A stretch of DNA of 64,000 nucleotides from Papaver somniferum (taxonomy: Eukaryota; Streptophyta; Magnoliopsida; Ranunculales; Papaveraceae). The position numbers and the translations under genes are program-made. Where the stretch lies: positions 98,146,117 through 98,210,116 of the forward strand of contig NC_039358.1 in assembly GCF_003573695.1 (NCBI RefSeq). Direction: 5' to 3'. This document shows positions 45,229-56,304 of the stretch, piece after piece (within the stretch, counting starts at the first letter, position 1; each line of letters begins with the position of its first letter). The notes under the pieces are model-generated. The model was not told the origin of the DNA. It searched no databases and saw only the letters and a program-made list of their open reading frames with translations.

Positions 45229-47481
45229 ATGGATTCATCAAGGTTAGTCTTCTTTTTCTCTTTATTTTTTTTTATGATTTGTTGATTGAATATTGATTTG
45301 AAATTGATCTTGTTTATTGCCTTATTTGATGTTGTTTATGTTGTTTATGATTCCCATACTCTTGTTATTTCAGCAAAAGCGGCTCCAACACTAAATTTAC
45401 AGTTCAGAACCCTAACATTCCCAAATCACAGCATAAGGTTGTCGCCATAAAAGAAAGTCTGCGAATGAGAAGGTAGTAAGAAACACTATCTTTTTCTAAT
45501 AACAATATTGTTGCCTCTTTTCTTATCTGGATTGTAATTCGCAGGGTGATAAAGATCTTAATAAACCTCAAGAAATCTCGCCACCTTAAAACTGTTCCAA
45601 CTTCTGTTCCCTTCCACTATCATTTCTTCCAAATCTCCTGCGACATCTTCGCAAGATAAACCTTTATCTCCAATTCGCAAAATGCTGCCTCTGATTTCAT
45701 TTCTTCAGCTGACCTTTCTATGATTGAAATTCCCCTTGTGGATCCTTCTGCGAATGAAACCTCTTCTCTTCCCATTGAGATGTTTCTCAACCTTCTATCT
45801 CTACCAGTTCTCTACCCAAGTCTCTTCCTCTGTCGAAAGAAACCGTGGAAGGGATAGATATTGCTTTCAAAGTTTTATCTGAAATTCTGGATGATGGCAA
45901 GAAGTCTTCTACTGATCCCATCAAGTCTAATGTTTGCGAAATTCTGAGCAAGCATTTGGGTTCTGACAGAGCTGCTTCGCAGACAGCTTTAGAAAAAGAA
46001 TGTAATGCTCTTCGTCTTGAAAATCAGAAGCTTCAGAATGTTTTGCTGGATCGTGACAATCTTCGCAAGAAGAATGATGAATTGAGGTATGATTTCTTAT
46101 CTATGTCTTTAATTTCCTTTTCGATGGTTTTATCCTTCCCATGTTTAATTATCCTTAAATCCCTCTTTCGCATGTTAAGCATTAAATCAGAAACGAATAA
46201 TGGAGAGATATCAATTTGAATCTGCTGTTGAAGAAGCCCGTGTTGATAAAGAAATCTTGATGGATCAATATAACCAATTAGATAACCTCTATTCATATTC
46301 TCTTGATCAGATAAATAATCTTACCAATGAAAATACCCAATTAGTTCAAAGACAAGATCTATTAAGTAATGAAGTATCTCGTCTTTCTTATTCTTTAACT
46401 AAAGCTAATTTAGGGATGGAAACTTTATCAGATGAGAATAAAACCTTATCTCAAGAGAAGCGAACTTATTTAAACAAGATGGCGATATCTTCGCAACAAC
46501 TTAGTATTCTCCAAAAAGTATGTGCTGACCAAGAGCAATCTCTTCGCTCTTTGAGAAATGAACTTAAAGAAGTAACAATCATCTATCGCTGAAAGAGATA
46601 CACTCATTCAAGGTAGAATAGCTTTAAGTGTGAAGGCAAATCAGCTTAAAGAACAATATTCCAAATTAGAAGAATCTTATTCTTCTCTTGCGAAGAAAAA
46701 TGCCTTTCTTATTTCTAAAGAGAAAAATCTTCAGTCTCGACTTAAAGGTTTAGTTGGAGATAAATTTGATGACGCAATGGACCATTGGGAGAATAGTTGT
46801 CTATCCTTGATTCAACACCTTATTTCGCAAAAGGAAGGTAGTCATAATAGTTTGACTGCCTTAATTATCTTTTCTTTGTCATATCTCTCTGAATTCCTTA
46901 TCTTAATAAAATTTTGTATTCTATTTTTCGCAGAGTCTGAGAAGAATCTTCATTCTTCTATTTCTGATTTGGAGGCTAAATATGCAAAATTCGCAAAGAA
47001 AGAAATGCATTGTCGTCTCTACCCTTACTGGTTCTCGCGACCGAGCAGAAAGAAGACTTGATTATCTTGCTTATTTTAAGGATATTCAAGATAGGAATCA
47101 TCAAAGAGCACTTCTTCGCCAAGTTCATCTCCGGGATGAAGTCCTTGTAAATGACATTTATTGTCCAACTCTCTTCCTCCTACATCAATTGATCCTTTAG
47201 AAGTAGATGATGATGAAGTTCCTCGTCCTGCTGATAGTGATTATGATTACGAAAGCGGTGCAGAGGATAATTTCTTGGAAGATGAAGAGGTTCCTTCTAA
47301 AGAAGTATCTGCTGGTGTTAATCAAAATGAGAAAGAAATTTCTCCTGAAGAAGTAATTGCTGGCGATAATCAAGATGCTAGTCATGGCGAAGATCAAAAC
47401 CGAAATGAAGGAGAAGCTTGCGAGAATATTGGCGAAGAATTTCTGTCATCTCCTGCTACTGACATTAATATTGAAGCTTGA
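45229..47481 (+). pseudogene. Element E antisense multi-exon coiled-coil ORF
   Basis: Opposite to pol. Exon 1 is 45229-45242 (MDSS), exon 2 45374-45472, with GT/AG introns that join in frame (MDSSSKSGSNTKF...). Further exons begin near 45545, 46191 and 46934; introns at 46087-46190 (GTATGA..ATCAG) and 46838-46933 (GTAGTC..CGCAG) are recognisable. Exons around 45845-46850 encode a long Leu/Glu/Asn/Gln/Lys-rich coiled coil (ALEKECNALRLENQKL, QLDNLYSYSLDQINNL). The last exon is acidic (DDDEV, EDEEV) and ends at TGA 47479. Frameshifts at the exon 2/3 and 3/4 joins and near 47040 and 47170 mean this copy is probably decayed. Additional antisense ORFs of unknown role have been reported in Tat-lineage elements; the fit is good, function unknown. 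Confidence 0.65.
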
Positions 47482-47729
47482 GCTTCTTATCTAGCTTTGT
47501 TTTCTTGAACTGTCTTATTTTTATCACTTTTGAGAGTTACATTTTTCAACTTTGGAGTCAACTTTTCCTTTTAATATTTTGTTGATAGAAAGATAATGCT
47601 TCTTGTGTATCGATTCCCATACTTGCCTCTCATTATCTTTCTTGCAAAAATAATCTGTTACGAATGCTTATAATTAATTTGTTTTATCATATGGTCTTAT
47701 TTTTCCTTCCTAATTAAAGGTCTTATTAT

Positions 47730-48055
47730 GCCATCTCTTGTCATTGCGACAAAATCGCAGGACGTCCTTGCACTTTCATACAAAAACCCATTGATCTTGT
47801 CTTAACTTTTTCTTTTGTATTATGGCCTCTTCAGGAATGTTGCGACAATATGACAGGCCTAAATATTCTTGCGAAAATAAAGCCCCATGACATTGCCGTC
47901 TTGACGAAATCGCAGGACGTCTTCGCACTTTCATGCGAAAACCCATTGATCTCGTCTTATCTTTTTCTTTTGTATTATTGCCTCTTCAGGATTGTTGCAC
48001 AAATATGACAAGCCTTAATATCCTTGCGAATAAAAAGCCTCATGACATTTGCGTC
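47730..48055. repeat. 155-bp tandem duplication in element E
   Basis: Two units about 155 bp apart (CGCAGGACGT at 47756 and 47911), each with an AAAACCCATTGATCT and a GCCTCTTCAGGA block, separated by point changes. Lies downstream of the antisense ORF. Confidence 0.85.
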
Positions 48056-48059
48056 TTAA

Positions 48060-48540
48060 GACACTTATCAGCTCCCTAATGGAGGGTGCCGCCCTTATCT
48101 CCCCCCTGGTTGCCCCTTCAAGGAGGCGTACTTCTACCATACAAGGTTAGCTCCTCCCATCCAGTCTTAACAACAACCAGTTGTTTTCGCAGCCTCTTAT
48201 CCCTTTTACCTATAGGGCTTATGGTTACGAGACTGCACCCTAAGTGGGGTTTTCTTCAGGCCGAGTGCAGTATGCCAAGACTTGTCAAGAATGGCAAGGA
48301 CGCTTCAAACGCCCCGGCACTCTTGACTCAACCGTGTACCTCGGCGCCTTGATCAGATTGCACTCCTTGGGAGAGTCCTTATTACCTTAGTCCCCAACCT
48401 AAGTCATATGCTTAAGTGAGAATCCAAGGTGCCTCTCCCGGATGGGCTTTATTGACCCCAAATCTCCATGACTCAGGTTCCGGTGGCGGTGTAGCCTTTC
48501 CCTGAGCCATGCAAAGGTACCCCCTAATATGACGTACTTT
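48060..48540. other. GC-rich non-coding block of element E
   Basis: About 480 bp of markedly higher GC and C-rich content (TCCCCCCTGGTTGCCCC near 48100) between the antisense ORF and integrase, in otherwise AT-rich surroundings. No protein motif on either strand. It might be a structured or regulatory region. Confidence 0.45.
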
Positions 48541-48968
48541 AGGTCTTACATTTGCCTCTTGCGAAATTTTATTCGCGAACTAGGGTGTACGCCATAAAGG
48601 TTCGCCCCTTTCTTTTATGTCATTGTTCTGTGATTATCTCTGCGAAATTTCGCACATCATGATCTTGTTTTGATATGAGTAATCTGCAATTATTCTTTCA
48701 GAATTCATAACTTCTCAAAGCTTCTTACTGATAATATCTTTGTAAATACAACCTGTTCCATGGTCTGTCTAATCTATGACCAACATCTCTTCCTTCTGGA
48801 TCCATTAATCTATAAGCTCCTGTTCCAACTATCTCCTTAATGATGTAAGGTCCATCCCATTTTTTCGCTAATTTTCCACCATTTTCTCGCTGATATATTG
48901 GTGTTTCTCGCAGAACTAAATCTCCTGGTTGAAATTCGCGTATTTTGACACGTTTTTATATTCTCGAG

Positions 48969-50020
48969 CTAATCTTCGCTGATAATTCTCCATATGTTGT
49001 AAAGCTTTTTCTCTTCTTTTTCTAATTCATCAAGTTTGTTTAAAATTAAGCCCGCACTAAGATTTTTCTCCCAAGCTTCTCTTTTTGTTGTCGGAATAAC
49101 AACTTCTGTTGGTAACACCGCTTCAACTCCGTATGTTAAACAAAAAGGTGACATTCCAGTAGCTTCTCTTCTAGTTGTATTATAAGCCCATACTGCATTA
49201 TGTACTTGTTCGCACCATGCTCTGTGATGTCCTTCCAATTTCTTCTTTTATATCTGCAATTGTTTTATTTGTTGCTTCTACTTGCCCATTAGCTTGTGGA
49301 TACAAAGGAGTGACTTTCCACATTTTATCTTGAATGCATTAAGTAACATTTCTATATTTGCCCCTCAAACTGTTTCCCATTATCAGATACCAACTGTGCA
49401 GGAATTCCAAATCTGCAAATGATATTTTCGAATATGAATGTAAAGATATCTTTGTCGCGAATATGTTGTACTGCCTTCACTTCTGTCCATTTTGTGAAAT
49501 AATCTGTTGCGACTATTAAGTATCTTCTTTGTCCAGTTCCTGGTAAAAATGGCCCCACAATGTCTAAGCCCCATTTTCCAAAGGGCCACACACTGGTTGA
49601 AGATGACAATGGTGCTCCTGGTGCATGTATTTTCTTTCCATGCCGCTGACAATCTTCGCAACGTCTTGATATTTGTTTTGCATCTTCATGCATGTATGGC
49701 CAGTAATAACCTTGCATTTTTGCTCTATGTGCCAAAGATCTTCCTCCACTATGATTGCCAGCATCTCCACTATGTAACATTTTCAGCACCTTTTCTCCTT
49801 CCTCTCGTGTCAAACATCTGAGTGATGGTCCACTAAAGGATTTTCGGTATAGCAACCCATCTCTTAATTCATAATTCGTTGCTCGGCTTTTTAACTTGTG
49901 TGTTTCCAATCTATTTCTTGGTGTTTCTCCTTTCGCCAAATATGCATGAAGTTCCATTCTCCAGTCTGCGACATTGTTTATTTGTTCTTCTTTTTCATTA
50001 TCTATTATCATCACATCCAC
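48969..50020 (-). pseudogene. Element E integrase
   Basis: Inserts the cDNA copy into host DNA. The frame 50020-49352 has the HHCC zinc-binding region (HSGDAGNHSGG, then CEDCQRH), the core with GLDIVGPF and SDNGKQFEG (two catalytic Asp). The catalytic Glu (GQVEATNK) is readable at about 49290 in another frame. The C-terminal part (WAYNTTRREATGMSPF, LTYGVEAVLP) is in the frame 49238-48969. Frameshifts near 49350 and 49240 break it; the catalytic residues themselves survive. Confidence 0.9.
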
Positions 50021-50706
50021 ATCTCCTCTTCTTTATTTATTGATGGTGACAGAAGTGTTTGTATTTTTATGCATCTCGCAGTTGGATCTGTCATCATGCT
50101 TGAGATGAAAGCAAAAGCGTCTGCGAGTCTATTATCCTTTCTTGAAATGTGCCTCCATTTTATCTTTGGGATTTTCGCTGATAATTCTTCAACCAGCTTC
50201 TTGTATTTCTTCAAGGATGGTTCATTTGTAGTATACTCTCCTTTTATTTGGCGAATAACTAGCTGCGAATCACTAGTGATCCTGGCATTTTCTAGTTTCA
50301 TTTCTATTGCGAATTTTAAGGCATGTATCACAGCTTCATATTCTCTTTCATTATTAGTGGATGCAAATTCCAATCTGAATGAAAAAGCCATCTTTATTCC
50401 TTCTGGCGAAATTAAAACAATTCCAACTCCATTTCCTTCTCCATTTGATGATCCATCTACTAATATTTCCCATCTATTTGGTTTTGTTAATAAATCTTTT
50501 GGATCTCCATGTTCTTCTTCTACATCCATCATCTCTTCTACTGCTTCATCTTCTTCTAAAGGAAATTCTGCCAAGAAATCCGCAACAACTTGTGATTTTG
50601 GTGAAGACAAAATTTCATATTTAATATCAAAGTGGCCTACTTGTGTATTCCATCTCTCCACCCTTCCTGATCTTTTAGAATTCTTCATCACTGATTCAAT
50701 TGGCAC
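50011..50706 (-). pseudogene. Element E second (archaeal-type) RNase H
   Basis: 231-residue frame between the first RNase H and integrase. The RNase H fold residues are clear: WEILVDGSSNGEGNGVG (D), NNEREYEAV (E), SDSQLV (D), DNRLADAF (D). An N-terminal tether segment (VGHFDIKYEILSS, ADFLAEFP) comes first. An extra RNase H here defines the Tat lineage; it is thought to help remove RNA during cDNA synthesis. This frame is uninterrupted and overlaps the integrase frame start. Confidence 0.9.
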
Positions 50707-50796
50707 TTTTGTTAATACCTTTATCTTGTGTGCTTGAAAGTATATGCGGAACTTAAATGATGCATAAACTAATGCTAAGATTAACTTTTCAATCTT

Positions 50797-51165
50797 TCAG
50801 TAATTCTTCTCAGCGGGATTAAAATTTTTGCTAATGTAATAAATGGGTTTCTCTACTCCTGCGTCTATTCGCAATAACACAGCACTTAATGCATGCGACG
50901 TTGTCGCAAGGTAAATCAATAATTCTTCTCCTGGTTCTGCCTTTTGTAAAATAGTTGTATTCATAAGATGTTCTTTGATTCCTTGAAAAGCCTTTTCACA
51001 TTCATCACTCCATTTAAATTTTGCACCCTTCTTGAGTATATCGAAAAAATATTTGCATTTGTCTGATGATCGCGAAATGAATCTCCCCAGCGAAGCTAGA
51101 AGCGTATTCAACTTCTGTACATCTTTTATTGTTGCTGGTGTTGGCATGTCACGAACAACTTGCAC
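50797..51165 (-). pseudogene. Element E RT connection and first RNase H remnant
   Basis: Reads QKLNTLLASLGRFISRSSDKC, FKWSDECEKAF, LIYLATTSHALSAVLL and KPIYYISK: the RT connection and the start of the gypsy RNase H. The domain continues in a disrupted frame to about 50710. Confidence 0.85.
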
Positions 51166-51175
51166 TTTTTCTGGA

Positions 51176-51698
51176 TCAACCTGTATTCCTTCCTTTGATA
51201 CAATGTAGCCTAAAAAATTTCCCGATGCAACTCCAATAGTACACTTCAGGATTCAATTTAATGTTATACTGCCGCATTTGTTCAAAAATCTCCCTCAAGT
51301 CTTGTACATGGTCTTTAGCTTCTTTACTCTTTACTAACATGTCGTCCACGTATACTTTTAATGTTTTATGTATCCATTTTGCGAACATCTTCTCTACCAT
51401 TCTTTGATATGTCGCTCCCGCGTTTCGCAAACCAAATGGCATTTTCGTGTAACAATATAAACCTCTAGGCAAAGAAAGCAGTATGTTCTTGATCTTCTTC
51501 AGCGAGAGGGATTTGGTTATACCCTTTGTACCCATCTAAAGATGATACCCTATCATTTCTCGCTGCGGATTCCACCATTTGAGGAATATCTGGTAACAGA
51601 AAACTATCTTTGGGGCAAGCTTTGTTTAAATCAGTGAAATCTATGCAAATTCTGATTCCTTTGTTTTTCTTGGGACAATGACCATATTCGCTATCCAT
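51176..51698 (-). pseudogene. Element E reverse transcriptase palm
   Basis: Two frames joined by a frameshift near 51465. The first has ICIDFTDLNKACPKDSF and SLDGYKGYNQIPLAEED; the second has YCYTKMPFGLRNAGATYQR and VYVDDMLVKS with the catalytic YVDD. A further one-base frameshift near 51665 separates it from the protease frame. Confidence 0.9.
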
Positions 51699-52597
51699 TC
51701 TGGGTCTTTAGCTTCTCTTATAATTCCTGCCTCAAGCATTTTCTGTAATTCTTCTTCTATTTGGGAATGGTAAGTTGTTGCAATTTTTCTTATTCTCTGT
51801 TTAAATGGTCTCACATTTTTGTTAATCTCCAATTTATGGCATGCAATTGATGGATCTATTCCTGGTATCTCATCCATGTTTCCTGCGAAAATATCTTTAT
51901 ATTCTCGCAACAAGTTAACAGTTCTTTCTTCTTCTTCGATATCCATTTTGGTTCCAATTCTCAATATTAGAGGTTCTTCTATAGTCCCAACGTTTATTTC
52001 TTTTGTTGGTTCTGCGGCAGTGTAACTGGGTTTAGGTTCTCCCATTGGTGTTGGTTCTTTTATTGCTTTTATGGGTCCTTCCCCTTCTTCTGAAATTTCG
52101 CTGGGTATTCCTTTGCCTTCTTTTGCCCGTATCATATATACTCTAAATTCTTCTTCCTTCTTTGCTTCCTTTGCCAATTTTCTGCGAAATTGTTTCTTTT
52201 TTGCTTGTTCTTCATAATGGTTTACTTCAATTTGATGACATAATTTCGCATTGTCAACATCTCCTCTAATTTCACCTATTCCATTTGGAGTGGGGAATTT
52301 AATACATTGATGCAACGTTGATACCACAACTTTTATCGCATGTATCCATGATCTTCCTAATAACATATTATATGGCGATTCCATATCCACCACGCACAAT
52401 GTTACATGTGTTTCGATTTCTCCAAGTGGAATTCGTACCACGATTTCTCCTTTAGGTTTTGTTGTGGATTTTCCAAAGACGTGAACAAAATATGTTAAAC
52501 TGGACATTTCTTCGTCTTTAAATCCCATTCCCCGGAATGCATGATAAAATATTATATCAACTGAACTTCCTGTATCGATTAAATTTCTTTTCAACAT
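51641..52597 (-). pseudogene. Element E protease and RT N-terminus
   Basis: 318-residue frame. The aspartic protease active site is LIDTGSSVDII at residues about 6-16, followed by MLLGRSWIH and a long Glu/Lys-rich linker. The RT entry (QRIRKIATTYHSQIEEELQKM, EWIANMVIVP) ends at a frameshift. In intact elements the frame would continue from gag. Confidence 0.88.
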
Positions 52598-52603
52598 CCA
52601 TTC

Positions 52604-52891
52604 TCATGTGGATTTTATTGTTGTCTCCTTCTCTTTTCGTGTAATAGGCACTGTGATGACCAACGGAGATGTATGGTTCAAATTTTCTTTTGGTATTTCT
52701 TCCGCCATGAATGCAATTTTTTTCTTTTCCCAATCTTTCAAGGGTGATGTTTTTTCTACCGCCATAACTTTCTTTCCTTCAAAATTTCGTTTATGTATTC
52801 TTCCTTTGATGTTTTCATGGAATTCATTGATCAAGCTTTTTGTTATCATATTACACTCCAATCTTTTGCCATTTTCATTAACTCTATTCAT
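52604..52891 (-). pseudogene. Element E gag C-terminal remnant
   Basis: 95 residues leading directly into the protease (HTSPLVITVPI precedes the protease start, separated by a stop near 52602). Only about 90 bp separate this frame from the primer-binding site, so capsid and nucleocapsid regions have been deleted. Confidence 0.65.
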
Positions 52892-52979
52892 CTTTCTTCT
52901 AACTGATTCACTGATTTATTTAATCACTTTCTTGATTTGAATATTCTCAATCAACAATCTTAAACTTTCGATCTTCAAG

Positions 52980-52997
52980 TCCCTGTTTCTAGCGCCA
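52980..52997 (-). other. Primer-binding site of element E
   Basis: Minus strand TGGCGCTAGAAACAGGGA, three bases past the 5' LTR. Confirms minus orientation. Confidence 0.8.
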
Positions 52998-53000
52998 TTA

Positions 53001-53470
53001 TGTAGTTGCAGGAAATCCTACACTACACCCCTCATATGATTTTATTATTGATCAGCTCATTTTTAGGTTTACACTCTTAATTTTATTGATTAATTTCTGA
53101 ATCTTTCTTACAAGAAAGATAAAGAAGTCAAGAATGATCTCTGCTCTCAACTTTCTCTCTCCTATTTACTTGTTTCTTACTCAAAAAAGATCTCCCTTTT
53201 CTTTACAACTCGAATGACTATTTATAAGGAAATACATAGTGGATGACAGCTAATCTGTCCTTTATTTTCGGATATGGTTTGCGACATTCTCGCAACCTTA
53301 CAGATGTTAATTTCGCAAACTCTCTAATTTTCGCAGGATTATCATATCTTTCTTGTGATCTTAGCTGATGTCATTTATTTTATCATTTCTGAAATTGTTC
53401 TGCGACGCTGTTGTATTGTGTCATTGATAATTTCGCTGAAACACTATTATTGCGAGACTCTGATCCTACA
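53001..53470 (-). repeat. 5' LTR of element E
   Basis: 470 bp, partner of 44381-44841 with a few small indels; followed by AAAAG (53471-53475). Confidence 0.93.
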
Positions 53471-53475
53471 AAAAG

Positions 53476-53985
53476 TATTCTCTACGTCCAGTTATCGTAG
53501 TTCCCACTTGTTCATCACTGGAATTGAAAGCACCAGTGTATTGTACATGGATGAATGTCTCGTCGTAGTAATTCCCTCTTGCTGGTGGAAACCTTTAGAT
53601 ACAAGACGTGCTTTATACCGTTTTACACGGTCATGAGGATTTGGTGGAAACCTTTGGCTACAAAACGTGCTTTATACTGTTCTACACTGCCATCAGGATT
53701 TTGTTTGATACAGAACACCCATTTTGAGCCAACCACATTCATCCACTTCTCATACTTCACAAGTGACCACGTACAATTTTCTGGCAAGGCATTAATCTGC
53801 ACGTCCATTGCTTTCCTCCACTTTGGATTTGTATAGGCATTTGAGAAACACTCATTTTGAGCCAACAACATACATCCATTTATTATACTTCACAAGTGAC
53901 CACGTACCATTTTCTAGGAAGGCATTAATCTGCACGTCCATTGCTTTCCTCCACTTTTGATTTGTACAGGCATTCGAGAAACAGG
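53476..53985 (-). pseudogene. Copia element F: N-terminal RT, with tandem duplications
   Basis: First half of the RT of element F on the minus strand: WRKAMDVQINALPENCTWSL, VVGSKWVFCIKQNPDGSVEQ and KARFVAKGFHQ, exactly the start of copia RT. A 133-bp tandem duplication repeats the WRKAMDVQINA segment (53720-53852 and 53853-53985). A second near-repeat of about 62 bp lies at 53577-53698. The sequence continues across inserted element E at 44375 downward. Confidence 0.9.
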
Positions 53986-54719
53986 TTGGCTCCACAAAGT
54001 TTGTGTCTTGCAAAGGGTTAATCATAATTTTTGAATTGGTTTTGTAATACTAATAAAGTCCATGTCTTGCAAAGGGTGTTTAGTAGCAGTCAAGCATAAT
54101 TTTTGAATTAGTTATGTAATAAATTTTGAATTGATCAGTGATTCCATGTAGGATTCAGTGGGAAGATGATCTGAGAGTTTTGTTTACCCACATTAAACAA
54201 GGCTTATAACATATTAAGGTTGTAGCGTTGGAAAATCTTCTTCCTTTTTCTGAGTTTTAGATTAAGTTTATGATTCTCTCTGTTATGTTCTTATGAATGG
54301 TTTACTGGTCTAGTTTATTTGATGAATTTTTGCATTTCGCCATTTAGTGGATTTCAGTTCTTATTTCTTTGTTTTTAAGTTCTGCTATTTACATTCTCGT
54401 TTTTTTGTGAATCAGTTCTTCAGATCTTTGCTCTTTGTTTTCTACTAATTTATGAGTTGCTAAACTTTGTTGCAGGTCTCCCTTGATTGATAAAATGGTA
54501 TCCATTCAGTTTTGGATATCTGTTGTTAGATTGAATATTACTTTGACTGCAGTTTTGCCATCATTAGCAGTTTTGCACAACAATGCATTTTTGCACAAAA
54601 CAGTATTGCCATAACAGGTATTTTTACCAAAAATCACCATTAAAGACATGTGTATTAACCAGTATGATCATCCTTGTTTACCCAGTAAGGATCTAGAAAA
54701 ACCTATACCCTAAAGAAAC
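53986..54719. other. Unassigned sequence left of LINE-3
   Basis: No supported gene. AT-rich, with partial direct repeats (GTCTTGCAAAGGGT at about 54003 and 54065) and a stretch near 54240-54480 resembling intron or UTR composition. It may hold the remaining decayed copia F sequence. Confidence 0.35.
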
Positions 54720-55088
54720 TCAGTGATTTGCAAATAGTTGACCCCAACAATATTCCAAATTTCTGTAACTCCCACCAATTCTTGGCGTGATTATAGGGGT
54801 AGCACGTATGTTTCGGTAGCCATGCAGAATATTATTAACAAAACGGAAAGTTTCCCTTTTTCTATTAGTTTGTTTAATCAAAATCGGAAAAAGATTTTCT
54901 TCCGATATCTCTCTTTTAACATAAAGGTAAAAATCTTTTATACGTATCAACCCCATTCCTTATTTTCGGAGAAGAATCATATCCTCATTACTTATCTTAG
55001 TTTTTCTATAAAAACTAAAAGTTTGTTCAACATCTTCTCTACCAAAACCCTCAGAAATCTAGAATCCCTAGAAAGTCATAAACACAAC

Positions 55089-56187
55089 ATGAGCTCTTGC
55101 AACAACAACAAAGTCGTTGACATCACTGAAAAGATGAAGACTGCAGCCATCAGAGTCAAAGGTGTGATTGGTTCTTCAAAAAACATAAGTGTTGTTGCTG
55201 ATGAATGGTCAAACAGTTTGATTGGGAAGCTCAAGGTTAACAACCTGGAGATCGAAACCGAGAATGTCAAGGAAGAACTGAATATACTATGGAGAGCTTA
55301 TAAAAAGAAAGAGACACGTCGTGGGAGATCATCTCTATGTTTGCAAGTTTGGTTCTGAGAAAGACATGAAAGATGTCCTGAAGAAAACACCTTGGAATGT
55401 ACAAAGATGTCTTCTTGTCCTTAAAGAATATACCACTGCCATACCCTATCAAGATTGGACGTTTGCTAGACAAGCATGGAATGTGCAGTTCAAAGGGCTG
55501 CTTCTGGAACATCACCATGAAGCTGTTATTAATGAGGCAATAGAAGATTTGGGTACAAAAATTTCAACATAACCGAAAAATTGCAGAGCAAGATCTGGGA
55601 ATATGATAACTGCTCGTGTGGAAGTGGATCTAACAATACCTCTAAAGAGAGGAGAATGGTGGAACTCAAATTCTGAAGAACCCGTCTGGATAAGATACCA
55701 CTGGGTTAAACATCCACATAGCTTGTGTAATGAATGCTACACTGTTGAACACAATGAAGAAATGTGTTCTCAGATTGCACTAGCTCTTAAAGAGAGGAAA
55801 ATGACTCAAGAAGAATATGAAGAGCATTGTCGAATGCAGAATGGAGAAAGGACTACTGATGAGCTAAACAAGGATACTGATGCCGAGTATGTAATTGTGG
55901 ATAATATGGAAGAAACTCAACAAGATGGTGATGAGAATAGAACATCCAAAAGAGCTAGGAATCAACCTATAGAAAATTCTGGAAACAACCCTTCTCTTAA
56001 TCATCCTACCCTTGTTGACCATGCTGGTATCAGTATTGGTAATGATCATACTGGCAATAATAATACTCAAACTATCTTTATGGAGGAGTCTGATATGGAT
56101 GTTCAGGGTGATCCTGCTGCTAACTCAGGGATGGATACCATACAAAATCAAGGGAGCAATGCACTCACTGTAAGAAACTATCATTAG
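55089..56187 (+). pseudogene. LINE-3 ORF1 (DUF4283-type, CCHC)
   Basis: The ATG at 55089 opens MSSCNNNKVVDITEKMK. A frameshift near 55310 moves the reading to VCKFGSEKDMKDVLKKTPWN and DWTFARQAWNVQF (DUF4283-like). After a stop at 55570 the frame continues with VEVDLTIPLKRGEWW and a zinc knuckle CNECYTVEHNEEMC (C-X2-C-X4-H-X4-C) near 55728. The tail is polar and Asn-rich. RNA-binding role as in other plant L1 ORF1 proteins; this copy is broken. Confidence 0.85.
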
Positions 56188-56304
56188 TCTCTACCTTCTT
56201 TAAATTTTATTAATTTTAGATATTTATTTTCTTCTATAGAACTACTTAGTTTTAACATTTTGCTCTACACTAAAAATTACACATATCCTATTGTTTTCTT
56301 TAAT

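Larger units (their letters stand above)
44381..53470 (-). mobile_element. Element E: Tat-type gypsy retrotransposon with an antisense ORF
   Basis: A 9.09-kb element with 461/470-bp LTRs (44381-44841, 53001-53470; TGTAGTTGCAGG...GATCCTACA) and a perfect AAAAG target duplication, inserted in the RT of copia element F. Minus-strand order from the right: primer-binding site, gag remnant, protease, RT, RNase H, second RNase H, integrase. The extra archaeal-type RNase H before integrase is the mark of the Tat lineage (Ogre/Retand relatives). Between integrase and the 3' LTR lies a plus-strand, intron-containing ORF. Pol is broken by several frameshifts and the gag core is missing. Confidence 0.93.

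Noticed and set aside
49507..50737. Plus-strand frames of 80-280 residues at 49507-50737
   Set aside because: They are the reverse of clear integrase and RNase H coding sequence on the minus strand and show only low-complexity Ser/Leu/Phe composition.
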